From assembly GCF_949987535.1 (NCBI RefSeq), contig NW_026645841.1, positions 1 through 64,000 on the forward strand: a stretch of DNA of 64,000 nucleotides, in the 5' to 3' direction. Made by a program: the position numbers and the translations under genes. The number at the start of each line of letters is the position of its first letter. Position 1 is the first letter of the stretch. The notes under the pieces are model-generated. The model was not told the origin of the DNA, ran no database searches, and saw only the letters and a program-made list of their open reading frames with translations. Below are positions 1-12,230 of this stretch, piece after piece. This DNA is from Balaenoptera acutorostrata (lineage: Eukaryota; Chordata; Mammalia; Artiodactyla; Balaenopteridae).

Positions 1-3000
1 AACCTGTTCCTTAAAACACTAGTGCTTAGGAAATCTATTGGAGGCAGAAGCAGTCAAGGGTAGCTTAGGGTTAGGGTTAGGGTTAGGGTGAGGGTTAGGG
101 TACGGCTTAGGGTACGGGTTCGGGGAGGTGTTCGGGTAGGGCATAGGGTATGGGTTAGGGTTAGGGTTAGGGCTAGTGTTAGGTTTAGGGCACGGTTTAG
201 GGTACGGGTTAGGATTAGGGTACGCGTTAGGGTTAGGTTAGGGGGTTAGGGTTAGTGTACGCGTTAGGGTGAGGGTAGTTATTAAACCTATCCCACTCTC
301 TAGATACCCCTTAGCACGTAAAGGGATATTATTGGGGGTCCAGCCATGGAGAAGAGTTTAGACACGAGGAGAAGATAAGGAACACACCCATTATCAAGAA
401 ATCACATTAGGATTCTCTTTTTAACCTGTTCCTTAAAACACTAGTGCTTAGGAAATCTATTGGAGGCAGAAGCAGTAAAGGGTAGCTTAGGGTTAGGGTT
501 AGGGTTAGGGTGAGGGTTAGGGTACGGCTTAGGGTACGGGTTCGGGGACGGGTTCGGGTAGGGCGTAGGGTACGGGTTAGGGTTAGGGTTAGGGCTAGTG
601 TTAGGTTTACGGCACGGTTTAGGGTACGGGTTAGGATTAGGGTACGCGTTAGGGTTAGGGTAGGGGTTAGGGTTAGGGTACGCGTTAGGGTGGGGGTAGT
701 TATTAAACCTATCACACTCTCTAGATACCCCTTAGCACGTAAAGGAATATTATTTGGGGGTCCAGCCATGGAGAAGAGTTTAGACACTAGGAGAAGATAA
801 GGAACACACCCATTATCACGAAATCACATTAGGATTCTCTTTTTAACCTGTTCCTTAAAACACTAGTGCTTAGGAAATCTATTGGAGGCAGAAGCCGTCA
901 AGGGTAGCTTAGGGTTAGGGTTAGGGTTAGGGTGAGGGTTAGGGTACGGCTTAGGGTACGGGTTTGGGGAGGGGTTCGGGTAGGGCGTAGGGTATGGGTT
1001 AGGGTTAGGGTTAGGGCTAGTGTTAGGGTTAGGGCTCGGTTTAGGGTACGGGTTAGGATTAGGGTATGCGTTACGGTTAGGGTAGGGGTTAGGGTTAGGA
1101 TACGCGTTAGGGTGAGGGAAGTTATTAAACCTATCCCACTCTCTAGATACCCCTTAGCACGAAAAGGAATATTATTTGGGGGTCCAGCCATGGAGAAGAG
1201 TTTAGACACGAGAAGATAAGGAACACACCCATTATCAAGAAATCACATTAGGATTCTCTTTTTAACCTGTTCCTTAAATCACTAGTGCTTAGGAAATCTA
1301 TTGGAGGCAGAAGCCGTCAAGGGTAGCTTAGGGTTAGGGTTAGGGTTAGGGTGAGGGTTAAGGTACTTCTTAGGGTACGGGTTCGGGGAGGGGTTCTGGT
1401 AGGGCGTAGGGTATGGGTTAGGGTTAGGGTTAGGGCTAGTGTTAGGGTTAGGGCTCGGTTTAGGCTACAGGTTAGGATTAGGGTACGCGTTAGGGTCAGG
1501 GTAGGGGTTAGGGTTAGTGTACGCGTTAGGTTGAGGGTAGTTATTAAACCTATCCCACTCTCTAGATACCCCTTAGCACGTGCAGGAATATTATTGGGGG
1601 TCCAGCCATGAAGAAGAGTTTAGACACTAGGAGAAGATAAGGAACACACCCATTATCACGAAATCACATTAGGATTCTCTTTTTAACCTGTTCCTTAAAA
1701 CACTAGTGCTTAGGAAATCTATTGGAGGCAGAAGCAGTCAAGGGTAGCTTAGGGTTAGGGTTAGGGTTAGGTTGAGGGTTAGGTTATGGCTTAGGGTACG
1801 GGTTCGGGGAGGTGTTCGGGTAGGGCGTTGGGTATGGGTTAGGGTTAGGGTTAGGGTTAGTGTTAGGGTTAGGGCTCGGTTTAGGGTACGGGTTAGGATT
1901 AGGGTACGCGTTAGGGTTAGGGTAGGGGTTAGGGTTAGGGTACGCGTTAGGGTGGGGCTAGTTATTAAACCTATCACACTCTCTAGATACCCCTTAGCAC
2001 GTAAAGTAATATTATTTGGGGGTCCAGACATGGAGAAGAGTTTAGACACTAGGAGAAGATAAGGAACACACCCATTATCACGAAATCACATTAGGATTCT
2101 CTTTTTAACCTGTTCCTTAAAACACTAGTGCTTAGGAAATCTATTGGAGGCAGAAGCAGTCAAGGGTAGCTTAGGGTTAGGGTTAGGGTTAGGGTGCGGG
2201 TTAGGTACGGCTTAGGGTACGGGTTCGGGGAGGGGTTCGGGAAGGGCGTAGGGTATGGGTTAGGGTTAGGGTTAGGGCTAGTGTTAGGGTTAGGGCTCGG
2301 TTTAGGGTACGGGTTAGGATTAGGGTACGCGTTAGGGTTCGGGTAGGGGTTAGGGTTAGGGTACGCGTTAGTGTGAGGGTAGTTATTAAACCTATCCCAC
2401 TCTCTAGATACCCCTTAGCACGTAAAGGAATATTATTTGGGAGTCCAGCCATGGAGAAGAGTTTAGACACGAGGAGAAGATAAGGAACACACCCATTATC
2501 AAGAAATCACATTAGGATTCTCTTTTTAACCTGTTCCTTAAAACACTAGTGCTTAGGAAATCTATTGGAGGCAGAAGCAGTCAAGGGTAGCTTAGGGTTA
2601 GGGTTAGGGTTAGGGTGAGGGTTAGGGTACGGTTTAGGGTACGGGTTCAGGGAGGGGTTCGGGTAGGGCGTAGGGTATGGGTTAGGGTTAGGGTTAGAGT
2701 TAGTGTTAGGGTTAGGGCTCGGTTTAGGGTACGGGTTAGGATTAGGGTACGCGCTAGGGTTAGGGTAGGGGTTATGGTTAGGGTACGCGTTAGGTTGAGG
2801 GTAGTTATTAAACCTATCCCACTCTCTAGATACCCCTTAGCACGTGCAGGAATATTATTGGGTGTCCAGCCATGGAGAAGAGTTTAGACACTAGGAGAAG
2901 ATAAGGAACACACACATTATCACGAAATCACATTAGGATTCTCTTTTTAACCTATTCCTTAAAACACTAGTGCTTAGGAAATCTATTGGAGGCAGAAGCA

Positions 3001-3370
3001 GTCAAGGGTAGCTTAGGGTTAGGGTTAGGGTTAGGTTGAGGGTTAGGGTATGGCTTAGGGTACGGGTTCGGGGAGGGGTTCGGGTAGGGCGTTGGGTATG
3101 GGTTAGGGTTAGGGTTAGGGTTAGTGTTAGGGTTAGGGCTCGGTTTAGGGTACGGGTTAGGATTAGGGTACGCGTTAGGGTTAGGGTAGGGGTTAGGGTT
3201 AGGGTACGCGTTAGGGTGGGGGTAGTTATTAAACCTATCACACTCTCTAGATACCCCTTAGCACGTAAAGGAATATTATTTGGGGGTCCAGACATGGACA
3301 AGAGTTTAGACACTAGGAGAAGATAAGGAACACACCCATTATCACGAAATCACATTAGGATTCTCTTTTT

Positions 3371-3792
3371 AACCTGTTCCTTAAAACACTAGTGCTTAGG
3401 AAATCTATTGGAGGCAGAAGCAGTCAAGGGTAGCTTAGGGTTAGGGTTAGGGTTAGGGTGAGGGTTAGGGTACGGCTTAGGGTACGGGTTCGGGGAGGGG
3501 TTCGGGTAGGGCGTAGGGTATGGGTTAGGGTTAGGGTTAGGGCTAGTGTTAGGGTTAGGGCTCGGTTTAGGGTACGGGTTAGGATTAGGGTACGCGTTAG
3601 GGTTCGGGTAGGGGTTAGGGTTAGGGTACGCGTTAGTGTGAGGGTAGTTATTACACCTATCCCACTCTCTAGATACCCCTTAGCACGTAAAGGAATATTA
3701 TTTGGGAGTCCAGCCATGGAGAAGAGTTTAGACACGAGGAGAAGATAAGGAACACACCCATTATCAAGAAATCACATTAGGATTCTCTTTTT
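3371..3792 (+). repeat. Reference monomer (422 bp)
   Basis: This copy has the consensus length and serves as the coordinate reference. Positions 3371-3434 are the unique head, with the ACTAGT, TTAGGAAATC and GAGGCAGAAG landmarks. Positions 3435-3644 are the 35-hexamer block. Positions 3645-3792 are the unique tail, with TTATTAAACCT or a variant, TCTAGA, CCATGG and TCTCTTTTT. Nearly every copy keeps TCTAGA and CCATGG once, so cutting at either should reduce the array to a ladder based on 422 bp. Confidence 0.95.
3435..3644 (+). repeat. Telomere-like hexamer block of the reference monomer
   Basis: The 210 bp parse without a break into 35 hexamers. The block opens with four perfect TTAGGG, and the consensus block has about half its hexamers perfect. 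The rest differ by one to three bases and recur at fixed places in almost all monomers: TGAGGG at 5, TACGGC at 7, GAGGGG at 11, CTCGGT at 22, TACGCG at 27 and 33, TAGGGG at 30. They were therefore already degenerate before the array was amplified. The four opening TTAGGG and the GGGG-rich hexamers 10-13 contain four or more closely spaced G-runs, so G-quadruplex formation on the + strand is expected from sequence alone. TAGGGTTA cores of the kind bound by telomeric Myb-domain proteins occur several times per block. Binding in vivo is inference. Confidence 0.95.
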
Positions 3793-3856
3793 AACCTGTT
3801 CCTTAAAACACTAGTGCTTAGGAAATCTATTGGAGACAGAAGCCGTCAAGGGTAGC
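3645..3856 (+). repeat. Unique 212-bp block of the monomer (tail plus next head)
   Basis: This is the part of the repeat that is not telomere-like, running from TAGTTATT to the GGGTAGC before the next TTAGGG. It is AT-richer than the hexamer block and has no internal tandem structure. I see no polymerase III A/B boxes, tRNA-like fold, transposon terminus or coding potential. It holds the most useful diagnostic variants: CCCAC or CACAC after ACCTAT; CACGTAAAGG or CACGTACAGG; ATTATTTGGGGG or ATTATTGGGGG; CACGAGG, CACTAGG or CACGAGAAG; and TCAAGAAATC or TCACGAAATC. Its origin is unknown to me. Confidence 0.9.
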
Positions 3857-5878
3857 TTAGGGTTAGGGTTAGGGTTAGCGTGAGGGTTAGGGTACGGTTT
3901 AGGGTACGGGTTCAGGGAGGGGTTCGGGTAGGGCGTAGGGTATGGGTTAGGGTTAGGGTTAGAGTTAGTGTTAGGGTTAGGGCTCGGTTTAGGGTACGGG
4001 TTAGGATTAGGGTACGCGCTAGGGTTAGGGTAGGGGTTATGGTTAGGGTACGCGTTAGGGTGAGGGTAGTTATTAAACCTATCACACTCTCTAGATACCC
4101 CTTAGCACATAAAGGAATATTATTTGGGGGTCCAGCCATGGAGAAGAGTTTAGACACGAGGAGAAGACAAGGAACACACCCATTATCAAGAAATCATATT
4201 AGGATTCTCTTTTTAACATGTTCCTTAAAACACTAGTGCTTAGGAAATCTATTGGAGGCAGAAGCCGTCAAGGGTAGCTTAGGGTTAGGGTTAGGGTTAG
4301 GATGAGGGTTAGGGTACGGCTTAGGGTACGGGTTCGGGGAGGTGTTCGGGTAGGGCATAGGGTATGGGTTAGGGTTAGGGTTAGGGCTAGTGTTAGGTTT
4401 AGGGCTCGGTTTAGGGTACGGGTTAGGATTAGGGTACGCGTTAGGGTTAGGTTAGGGGTTAGGGTTAGTGTACGCGTTAGGGTGAGGGTAGTTATTAAAC
4501 CTATCCCACTCTCTAGATACCCCTTAGCACGTAAAGGAATATTATTGGGGGTCCAGCCATGGAGAAGAGTTTAGACACGAGGAGAAGATAAGGAACACAC
4601 CCATTATCAAGAAATCACATTAGGATTCTCTTTTTAACCTGTTCCTTAAATCACTAGTGCTTAGGAAATCTATTGGAGGCAGAAGCAGTAAAGGGTAGCT
4701 TAGGGTTAGGGTTAGGGTTAGGGTGAGGGTTAGGGTACGGCTTAGGGTACGGGTTCGGGGACGGGTTCGGGTAGGGCGTAGGGTACGGGTTAGGGTTAGG
4801 GTTAGGGCTAGTGTTAGGTTTACGGCACGGTTTAGGGTACGGGTTAGGATTAGGGTACGCGTTAGGGTTAGGGTAGGGGTTAGGGTTAGGGTACGCGTTA
4901 GGGTGGGGGTAGTTATTAAACCTATCACACTCTCTAGATACCCCTTAGCACGTAAAGGAATATTATTTGGGGGTCCAGCCATGGAGAAGAGTTTAGACAC
5001 TAGGAGAAGATAAGGAACACACCCATTATCACGAAATCACATTAGGATTCTCTTTTTAACCTGTTCCTTAAAACACTAGTGCTTAGGAAATCTATTGGAG
5101 GCAGAAGCCGTCAAGGGTAGCTTAGGGTTAGGGTTAGGGTTAGGGTGAGGGTTAGGGTACGGCTTAGGGTACGGGTTTGGGGAGGGGTTCGGGTAGGGCG
5201 TAGGGTATGGGTTAGGGTTAGGGTTAGGGTTAGTGTTAGGGTTAGGGCTCGGTTTAGGGTACGGGTTAGGATTAGGGTACGCGTTAGTGTTAGGGTAGGT
5301 GTTAGGGTTAGGGTACGCGATAGGGTGAGGTTAGTTATTAAACCTATCCCACTCTCTAGATACCCCTTAGTATGTAAAGGAATATTATTTGGGGGTCCAG
5401 CCATGGAGAAGAGTTTAGACACTAGGAGAAGATAAGGAACACACCCATTATCAAGAAATCACATTAGGATTCTCTTTTTAACCTGTTCCTTAAAACACTA
5501 GTGCTTAGGAAATCTATTGGAGGCAGAAGCCGTCAAGGGTAGCTTAGGGTTAGGGTTAGGGTTAGGGTGAGGGTTAGGGTATGGCTTAGGGTACGGGTTC
5601 GGGGAGGGGTTCCGGTAGGGCGTAGGGTATGGGTTAGGGTTAGGGTTAGGGTTAGTGTTAGGGTTAGGGCTCGGTTTAGGGTACGGGTTAGGATTAGGGT
5701 ACGCGTTAGGGTTAGGGTAGGGGTTAGGGTTAGGGTACGCGTTAGGGTGGGGGTAGTTATTAAACCTATCACACTCTCTAGATACCCCTTAGCCCGTAAA
5801 GGACTATTATTTGGGGGTCCAGCCATGGAGAAGAGTTTAGACACGAGGAGAAGATAAGGAACACACCCATTATCAAGA

Positions 5879-5893
5879 AATCACAATGTGATT
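5879..5893. repeat. Perfect 15-bp palindromic variant AATCACAATGTGATT
   Basis: A 7-bp inverted repeat with a one-base centre replaces the usual AATCACATTAGGATT. It is followed by TTTTTAAGCTG instead of TTTTTAACCTG. Confidence 0.9.
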
Positions 5894-7563
5894 CTCTTTT
5901 TAAGCTGTTCCTTAAAACACTAGTGCTTAGGAAATCTATTGGAGGCAGAAGCAGTAAAGGGTAGCTTAGGGTTAGGGTTAGGGTTAGGGTGAGGGTTAGG
6001 GTACGGCTTAGGGTACGGGTTCGGGGACGGGTTCGGGTAGGGCGTAGGGTACGGGTTAGGGTTAGGGTTAGGGCTAGTGTTAGGGTTAGGGCACGGTTTA
6101 GGGTACGGGTTAGGATTAGGGTACGCGTTAGGGTTAGGGTAGGGGTTAGGGTTAGGGTACGCGTTAGGGTGGGGGTAGTTATTAAACCTATCACATTCTC
6201 TAGATACCCCTTAGCACGTAAAGGAATATTATTTGGGGGTCCAGCCATGGAGAAGAGTTTAGACACTAGGAGAAGATAAGGAACACACCCATTATCACGA
6301 AATCACATTAGGATTCTCTTTTTAACCTGTTCCTTAAAACACTAGTGCTTAGGAAATCTATTGGAGGCAGAAGCCGTCAAGGGTAGCTTAGGGTTAGGGT
6401 TAGGGTTAGGGTGAGGGTTAGGGTACGGCTTAGGGTACGGGTTTGGGGAGGGGTTCGGGTAGGGCGTAGGGTATGGGTTAGGGTTAGGTTTAGGGTTAGT
6501 GTTAGGGTTAGGGCTCGGTTTAGGGTACGGGTTAGGATTAGGGTACGCGTTAGTGTTAGGGTAGGTGTTAGGGTTAGGGTACGCGATAGGGTGAGGTTAG
6601 TTATTAAACCTATCCCACTCTCTAGATACCCCTTAGTATGTAAAGGAATATTATTTGGGGGTCCAGCCATGGAGAAGAGTTTAGACACGAGAAGATAAGG
6701 AACACACCCATTATCACGAAATTACATTAGGATTCTCTTTTTAACATGTTCCGTAAAACACTAGTGCTTAGGAAATCTATTGGAGGCAGAAGCAGTCAAG
6801 GGTAGCTTAGGGTTAGGGTTAGGGTTAGGGTGAGGGTTAGGGTACGGCTTAGGGTACGGGTTCGGGGAGGGGTTCGGGTAGGGCGTAGGGTATGGTTTAG
6901 GGTTAGGGTTAGGGCTAGTGTTAGGGTTAGGGCTCGGTTTAGGGTACGGGTTAGGATTAGGGTACGCGTTAGGGTTCGGGTAGGGGTCAGGGTTAGGGTA
7001 CGCGTTAGTGTGAGGGTAGTTATTAAACCTATCCCACTCTCTAGATACCCCTTAGCACGTAAAGGAATATTATTTGGGAGTCCAGCCTTGGAGAAGAGTT
7101 TAGACACGAGGAGAAGATAAGGAACACACCCATTATCAAGAAATCACATTAGGATTCTCTTTTTAACCTGTTCCTTAAAACACTAGTGCTTAGGAAATCT
7201 ATTGGAGGCAGAAGCCGTCAAGGGTAGCTTAGGGTTAGGGTTAGGGTTAGGGTGAGGGTTAGGGTACGGTTTAGGGTACGGGTTCAGGGAGGGTTTCGTG
7301 TAGGGCGTAGGGTATGGGTTAGGGTTAGGGTTAGAATTAGTGTTAGGGTTAGGGCTGGGTTTAGGGTACGGGTTAGGATTAGGGTACGCGCTAGGGTTAG
7401 GGTAGGGGTTATGGTTAGGGTACGCGTTAGGGTGGGGGTAGTTATTAAACCTATCCCACTCTCTAGATAGCCCTTAGCACGTAAAGGACTATTATTTGGG
7501 GGTCCAGCCATGGAGAAGAGTTTAGACACGAGGAGAAGATAAGGAACACACCCGTTATCAAGA

Positions 7564-7578
7564 AATCACAATGTGATT
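7564..7578. repeat. Perfect 15-bp palindromic variant
   Basis: Same AATCACAATGTGATT with the linked TTTTTAAGCTG. The unit also has GACTATTATTT, shared with the other early palindrome units. Confidence 0.9.
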
Positions 7579-9696
7579 CTCTTTTTAAGCTGTTCCTTAA
7601 AACACTAGTGCTTAGGAAATCTATTGGAGGCAGAAGCAGTCAAGGGTAGCTTAGGGTTAGGGTTAGGGTTAGGGTGAGGGTTAGGGTACCGCTTAGGGTA
7701 CGGGTTCGGGGAGGGGTTCGGGTAGGGCCTAGGGTATGGGTTAGGGTTAGGGTTAGGGCTAGTGTTAGGTTTAGGGCTCGGTTTAGGGTACGGGTTAGGA
7801 TTAGGGTATGCGTTAGGGTTAGGGTAGGGGTTAGGGTTAGGATACGCGTTAGGGTGAGGGAAGTTATTAAACCTATCCCACTCTCTAGATACCCCTTAGC
7901 ACGAAAAGGAATATTATTTGGGGGTCCAGCCATGGAGAAGAGTTTAGACACTAGGAGAAGATAAGGAACACACCCATTATCACGAAATCACATTAGGATT
8001 CTCTTTTTCACCTGTTCCTTAAAACACTAGTGCTTAGGAAATCTATTGGAGGCAGAAGCAGTCAAGGGTAGCTTAGGGTTAGGGTTAGGGTTAGGGTGAG
8101 GGTTAGGGTACGGCTTAGGGTACGGGTTCGGGGAGGGGTTCGGGTAGGGCGTAGGGTATGGGTTAGGGTTAGGGTTAGGGCTAGTGTTAGGGTTAGGGCT
8201 CGGTTTAGGGTACGGGTTAGGATTAGGGTACGCGTTAGGGTTCGGGTAGGGGTTAGGGTTAGGGTACGCGTTAGTGTGAGGGTAGTTATTAAACCTATCC
8301 CACTCTCTAGATACCCCTTAGCACGTAAAGGAATATTATTTGGGAGTCCAGCCATGGAGAAGAGTTTAGACACGAGGAGAAGATAAGGAACACACCCATT
8401 ATCAAGAAATCACATTAGGATTCTCTTTTTAACCTGTTCCTTAAAACACTAGTGCTTAGGAAATCTATTGGAGGCAGAAGCCGTCAAGGGTAGCTTAGGG
8501 TTAGGGTTAGGGTTAGGGTGAGGGTTAGGGTACGGTTTAGGGTACGGGTTCAGGGAGGGGTTCGGGTAGGGCGTATGTTATGGGTTAGGGTTAGGGTTAG
8601 AGTTAGTGTTAGGGTTAGGGCTCGGTTTAGGGTACGGGTTAGGATTAGGGTACGCGTTAGTGTTAGGGTAGGGGTTAGGGTTAGGGTACGCTTTAGGGTG
8701 AGGGTAGTTATTAAACCCATCCCACTCTCTAGATTCCCCTTAGCACGTAAAGGAATATTATTTGGGGGTCCAGTCATGGAGAAGGGTTTAGACACTAGGA
8801 GAAGATAAGGAACACACCCATTATCAAGAAATCACATTAGGATTCTCTTTTTAACCTGTTCCTTAAAACACTAGTGCTTAGGAAATCTATTGGAGGCAGA
8901 AGCAGTCAAGGGTAGCTTAGGGTTAGGGTTAGGTTTAGGGTGAGGGTTAGGGTATGGCTTAGGGTACGGGTTCGGGGAGGGGTTCGGGTAGGGCGTAGGC
9001 TATGGGTTAGGGTTAGGGTTAGGGTTAATGTTAGGGTTAGGGCTCGGTTTAGGGTACGGGTTAGGATTAGTGTATGCGTTAGGGTTAGGGTAGGGGTTAG
9101 GGTTAGGGTACGCGTTAGGGTGAGGGTAGTTATTAAACCTATCCCACTCTCTAGATACCCCTTAGCACGTAAAGGAATATTATTTGGGGGTCCAGCCATG
9201 GAGAAGAGTTTAGACACAAGGAGAAGATAAGGAACACACCCATTATCAAGAAATCACATTAGGATTCTCTTTTTAACATGTTCCTTAAAACACTAGTGCT
9301 TAGGAAATCTATTGGAGGCAGAAGCCATCAAGGGTAGCTTAGGGTTAGGGTTAGGGTTAGGGTGACGGTTAGGGTACGGTTTAGGGTACGGGTTCGGGGA
9401 GGGGTTCGGGTAGGGCGTAGGGTATGGGTTAGGGTTAGGGTTAGGGTTAGTGTTAGGGTTAGGGCTCGGTTTAGGGTACGGGTTAGGATTAGGGTACGCG
9501 TTAGGGTTAGGGTAGGGGTTAGGGTTAGGGTACGCGTTAGGGTGGGGGTAGTTATTAAACCTATCACACTCTCTAGATACCCCTTAGCACGTAAAGGAAT
9601 ATTATTTGGGGGTCCAGACATGGAGAAGAGTTTAGACACTAGGAGAAGATAAGGAACACACCCATTATCACGAAATCACATTAGGATTCTCTTTTT

Positions 9697-10124
9697 AACC
9701 TGTTCCTTAAAACACTAGTGCTTAGGAAATCTATTGGAGGCAGAAGCAGTCAAGGGTAGCTTAGGGTTAGGGTTAGGGTTAGGGTTAGGGTGAGGGTTAG
9801 GGTACGTCTTAGGGTATGGGTTCGGGGAGGGGTTCGGGTAGGGCGTAGGGTACGGGTTAGGGTTAGGGTTAGGGCTAGTGTTAGGGTTAGGGCACGGTTT
9901 AGGGTACGGGTTAGGATTAGGGTACGCGTTAGGGTTAGGGTAGGGGTTAGGGTTAGGGTACGCGTTAGGGTGGGGGTAGTTATTAAACCTATCACACTCT
10001 CTAGATACCCCTTAGCACGTAAAGGAATATTATTTGGGGGTCCAGCCATGGAGAAGAGTTTAGACACTAGGAGAAGATAAGGAACACACCCATTATCACA
10101 AAATCACATTACGATTCTCTTTTT
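9697..10124 (+). repeat. 428-bp unit with one extra TTAGGG
   Basis: Five rather than four TTAGGG open the hexamer block. The same gain, with TACGTCTTAGGG and TATGGG, recurs in the unit at 12231, so the two share ancestry at offset 2534. Confidence 0.9.
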
Positions 10125-10945
10125 AACCTGTTCCTTAAAACACTAGTGCTTAGGAAATCTATTGGAGGCAGAAGCCGTCAAGGGTAGCTTAGGGTTAGGG
10201 TTAGGGTTAGGGTGAGGGTTAGGGTACGGCTTAGGGTATGGGTTTGGGGAGGGGTTCGGGTAGGGCGTAGGGTATGGGTTAGGGTTAGGGTTAGGGTTAG
10301 TGTTAGGGTTAGGGCTCGGTTTAGGGTACGGGTTAGGATTAGGGTACGCGTTAGTGTTAGGGTAGGTGTTAGGGTTAGGGTACGTGATAGGGTGAGGTTA
10401 GTTATTAAACCTAACCCACTCTCTAGATACACCTTAGTATGTAAATGAATATTATTTGGGGGTCCAGCCATGGAGAAGAGTTTAGACACTAGGAGAAGAT
10501 AAGGAACACACCCATTATCACAAAATCACATTACGATTCTCTTTTTAACCTGTTCCTTAAAACACTAGTGCTTAGGAAATCTATTGGAGGCAGAAGCCGT
10601 CAAGGGTAGCTTAGGGTTAGGGATAGGGTTAGGGTGAGGGTTAGGGTATGGCTTAGGGTACGGGTTCGGGGAGGGGTTCGGGTAGGGCGTAGGGTATGGG
10701 TTAGGGTTAGGGTTAGGGTTAGTGTTAGGGTTAGGGCTCGGTTTAGGGTACGGGTTAGGATTAGGGTACGCGTTAGGGTTAGGGTAGGGGTTAGGGTTAG
10801 GGTACGCGTTAGGGTGGGGGTAGTTATTAAACCTATCACACTCTCTAGATACCCCTTAGCACGTAAAGGACTATTATTTGGGGGTCCAGCCATGGAGAAG
10901 AGTTTAGACACGCGGAGAAGATAAGGAACACACCCATTATCAAGA

Positions 10946-10960
10946 AATCACAATGTGATT
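10946..10960. repeat. Perfect 15-bp palindromic variant
   Basis: Same palindrome and linked GACTATTATTT and TTTTTAAGCTG as the copies near 5.9 and 7.6 kb. Confidence 0.9.
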
Positions 10961-12230
10961 CTCTTTTTAAGCTGTTCCTTAAAACACTACTGCTTAGGAA
11001 ATCTATTGGAGGCAGAAGCAGTCAAGGGTAGCTTAGGGTTAGGGTTAGGGTTAGGGTGAGGGTTAGGGTACCGCTTAGGGTACGGGTTCGGGGAGGGGTT
11101 CGGGTAGGGCGTAGGGTATGGGTTAGGGTTAGGGTTAGGGCTAGTGTTAGGGTTAGGGCTCGGTTTAGGGTACGGGTTAGGATTAGGGTATGCGTTAGGG
11201 TTAGGGTAGGGGTTAGGGTTAGGGTACGCGTTAGGGTGGGGGTAGTTATTAAACCTATCCCACTCTCTAGATACCCCTTAGCACGAAAAGGAATATTATT
11301 TGGGGGTCCAGCCATGGAGAAGAGTTTAGACACGAGAAGATAAGGAACACACCCATTATCAAGAAATCACATTAGGATTCTCTTTTTAACCTGTTCCTTA
11401 AATCACTAGTGCTTAGGAAATCTATTGGAGGCAGAAGCCGTCAAGGGTAGCTTAGGGTTAGGGTTAGGGTTAGGGTGAGGGTTAGGGTACGGCTTAGGGT
11501 ACGGGTTCGGGGAGGGGTTCGGGTAGGGCGTAGGGTATGGGTTAGAGTTAGGGTTAGGGTTAGTGTTAGGGTTAGAGCTCGGTTTAGGGTACGGGTTAGG
11601 ATTAGGGTATGCGTTAGGGTTAGGGTAGGGGTTAGGGTTGGATACGCGTTAGGGTGGGGGTAGTTATTAAACCTATCCCACTCTCTAGATACCCCTTAGC
11701 ACGTAAAGGAATATTATTTGGGGGTCCAGCCATGGAGAAGAGTTTAGACACAAGGAGAAGATAAGGAACACACCCATTATCAAGAAATCACATTAGGATT
11801 CTCTTTTTAACATGTTCCTTAAAACACTAGTGCTTAGGAAATCTATTGGAGGCAGAAGCCATCAAGGGTAGCTTAGGGTTAGGGTTAGGGTTAGGGTGAG
11901 GGTTAGGGTACGGTTTAGGGTACGGGTTCGGGGAGGGGTTCGGGTAGGGCGTAGGGTATGGGTTAGGGTTAGGGTTAGGGTTAGTGTTAGGGTTAGGGCT
12001 CGGTTTAGGGTACGGGTTAGGATTAGGGTACGCGTTAGGGTTAGGGTAGGGGTTAGGGTTAGGGTACGCGTTAGGGTGGGGGTAGTTATTAAACCTATCA
12101 CACTCTCTAGATACCCCTTAGCACGTAAAGGAATATTATTTGGGGGTCCAGACATGGAGAAGAGTTTAGACACTAGGAGAAGATAAGGAACACACCCATT
12201 ATCACGAAATCACATTAGGATTCTCTTTTT

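Noticed and set aside
407..787. Recurrent minus-strand start 'MSKLFSMAGPPNN' resembling a conserved N-terminus
   Set aside because: It is the reverse reading of the unique tail around CCATGG, conserved because the satellite is. It runs straight into the Thr-Leu hexamer translation, with no domain or signal.
3487..3512. Polymerase III B-box-like GGGTTCGGG
   Set aside because: It lacks the A and terminal CC of the GGTTCGANTCC consensus, has no A box at a suitable distance, and is explained by hexamer decay (TTAGGG to TTCGGG).
3481..3520. CENP-B-box-like motif in the TTCGGGGAGGGGTTCGGG region
   Set aside because: The spacing of TTCG, A and CGGG does not fit the 17-bp box on either strand.
3435..3644. 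A true telomere
   Set aside because: Only about half the hexamers are perfect, and each block is followed by 212 bp of unique DNA. A terminal telomere would be a long pure run.
3645..3856. SINE or tRNA-derived origin of the unique block
   Set aside because: No tRNA-like boxes, poly-A tail or target-site duplication is visible. The origin remains unknown.
5450..5480. Rho-independent-type terminator from the TCTCTTTTT tract
   Set aside because: A short T-run without a stem before it in most units, and a bacterial terminator is out of place in this satellite.
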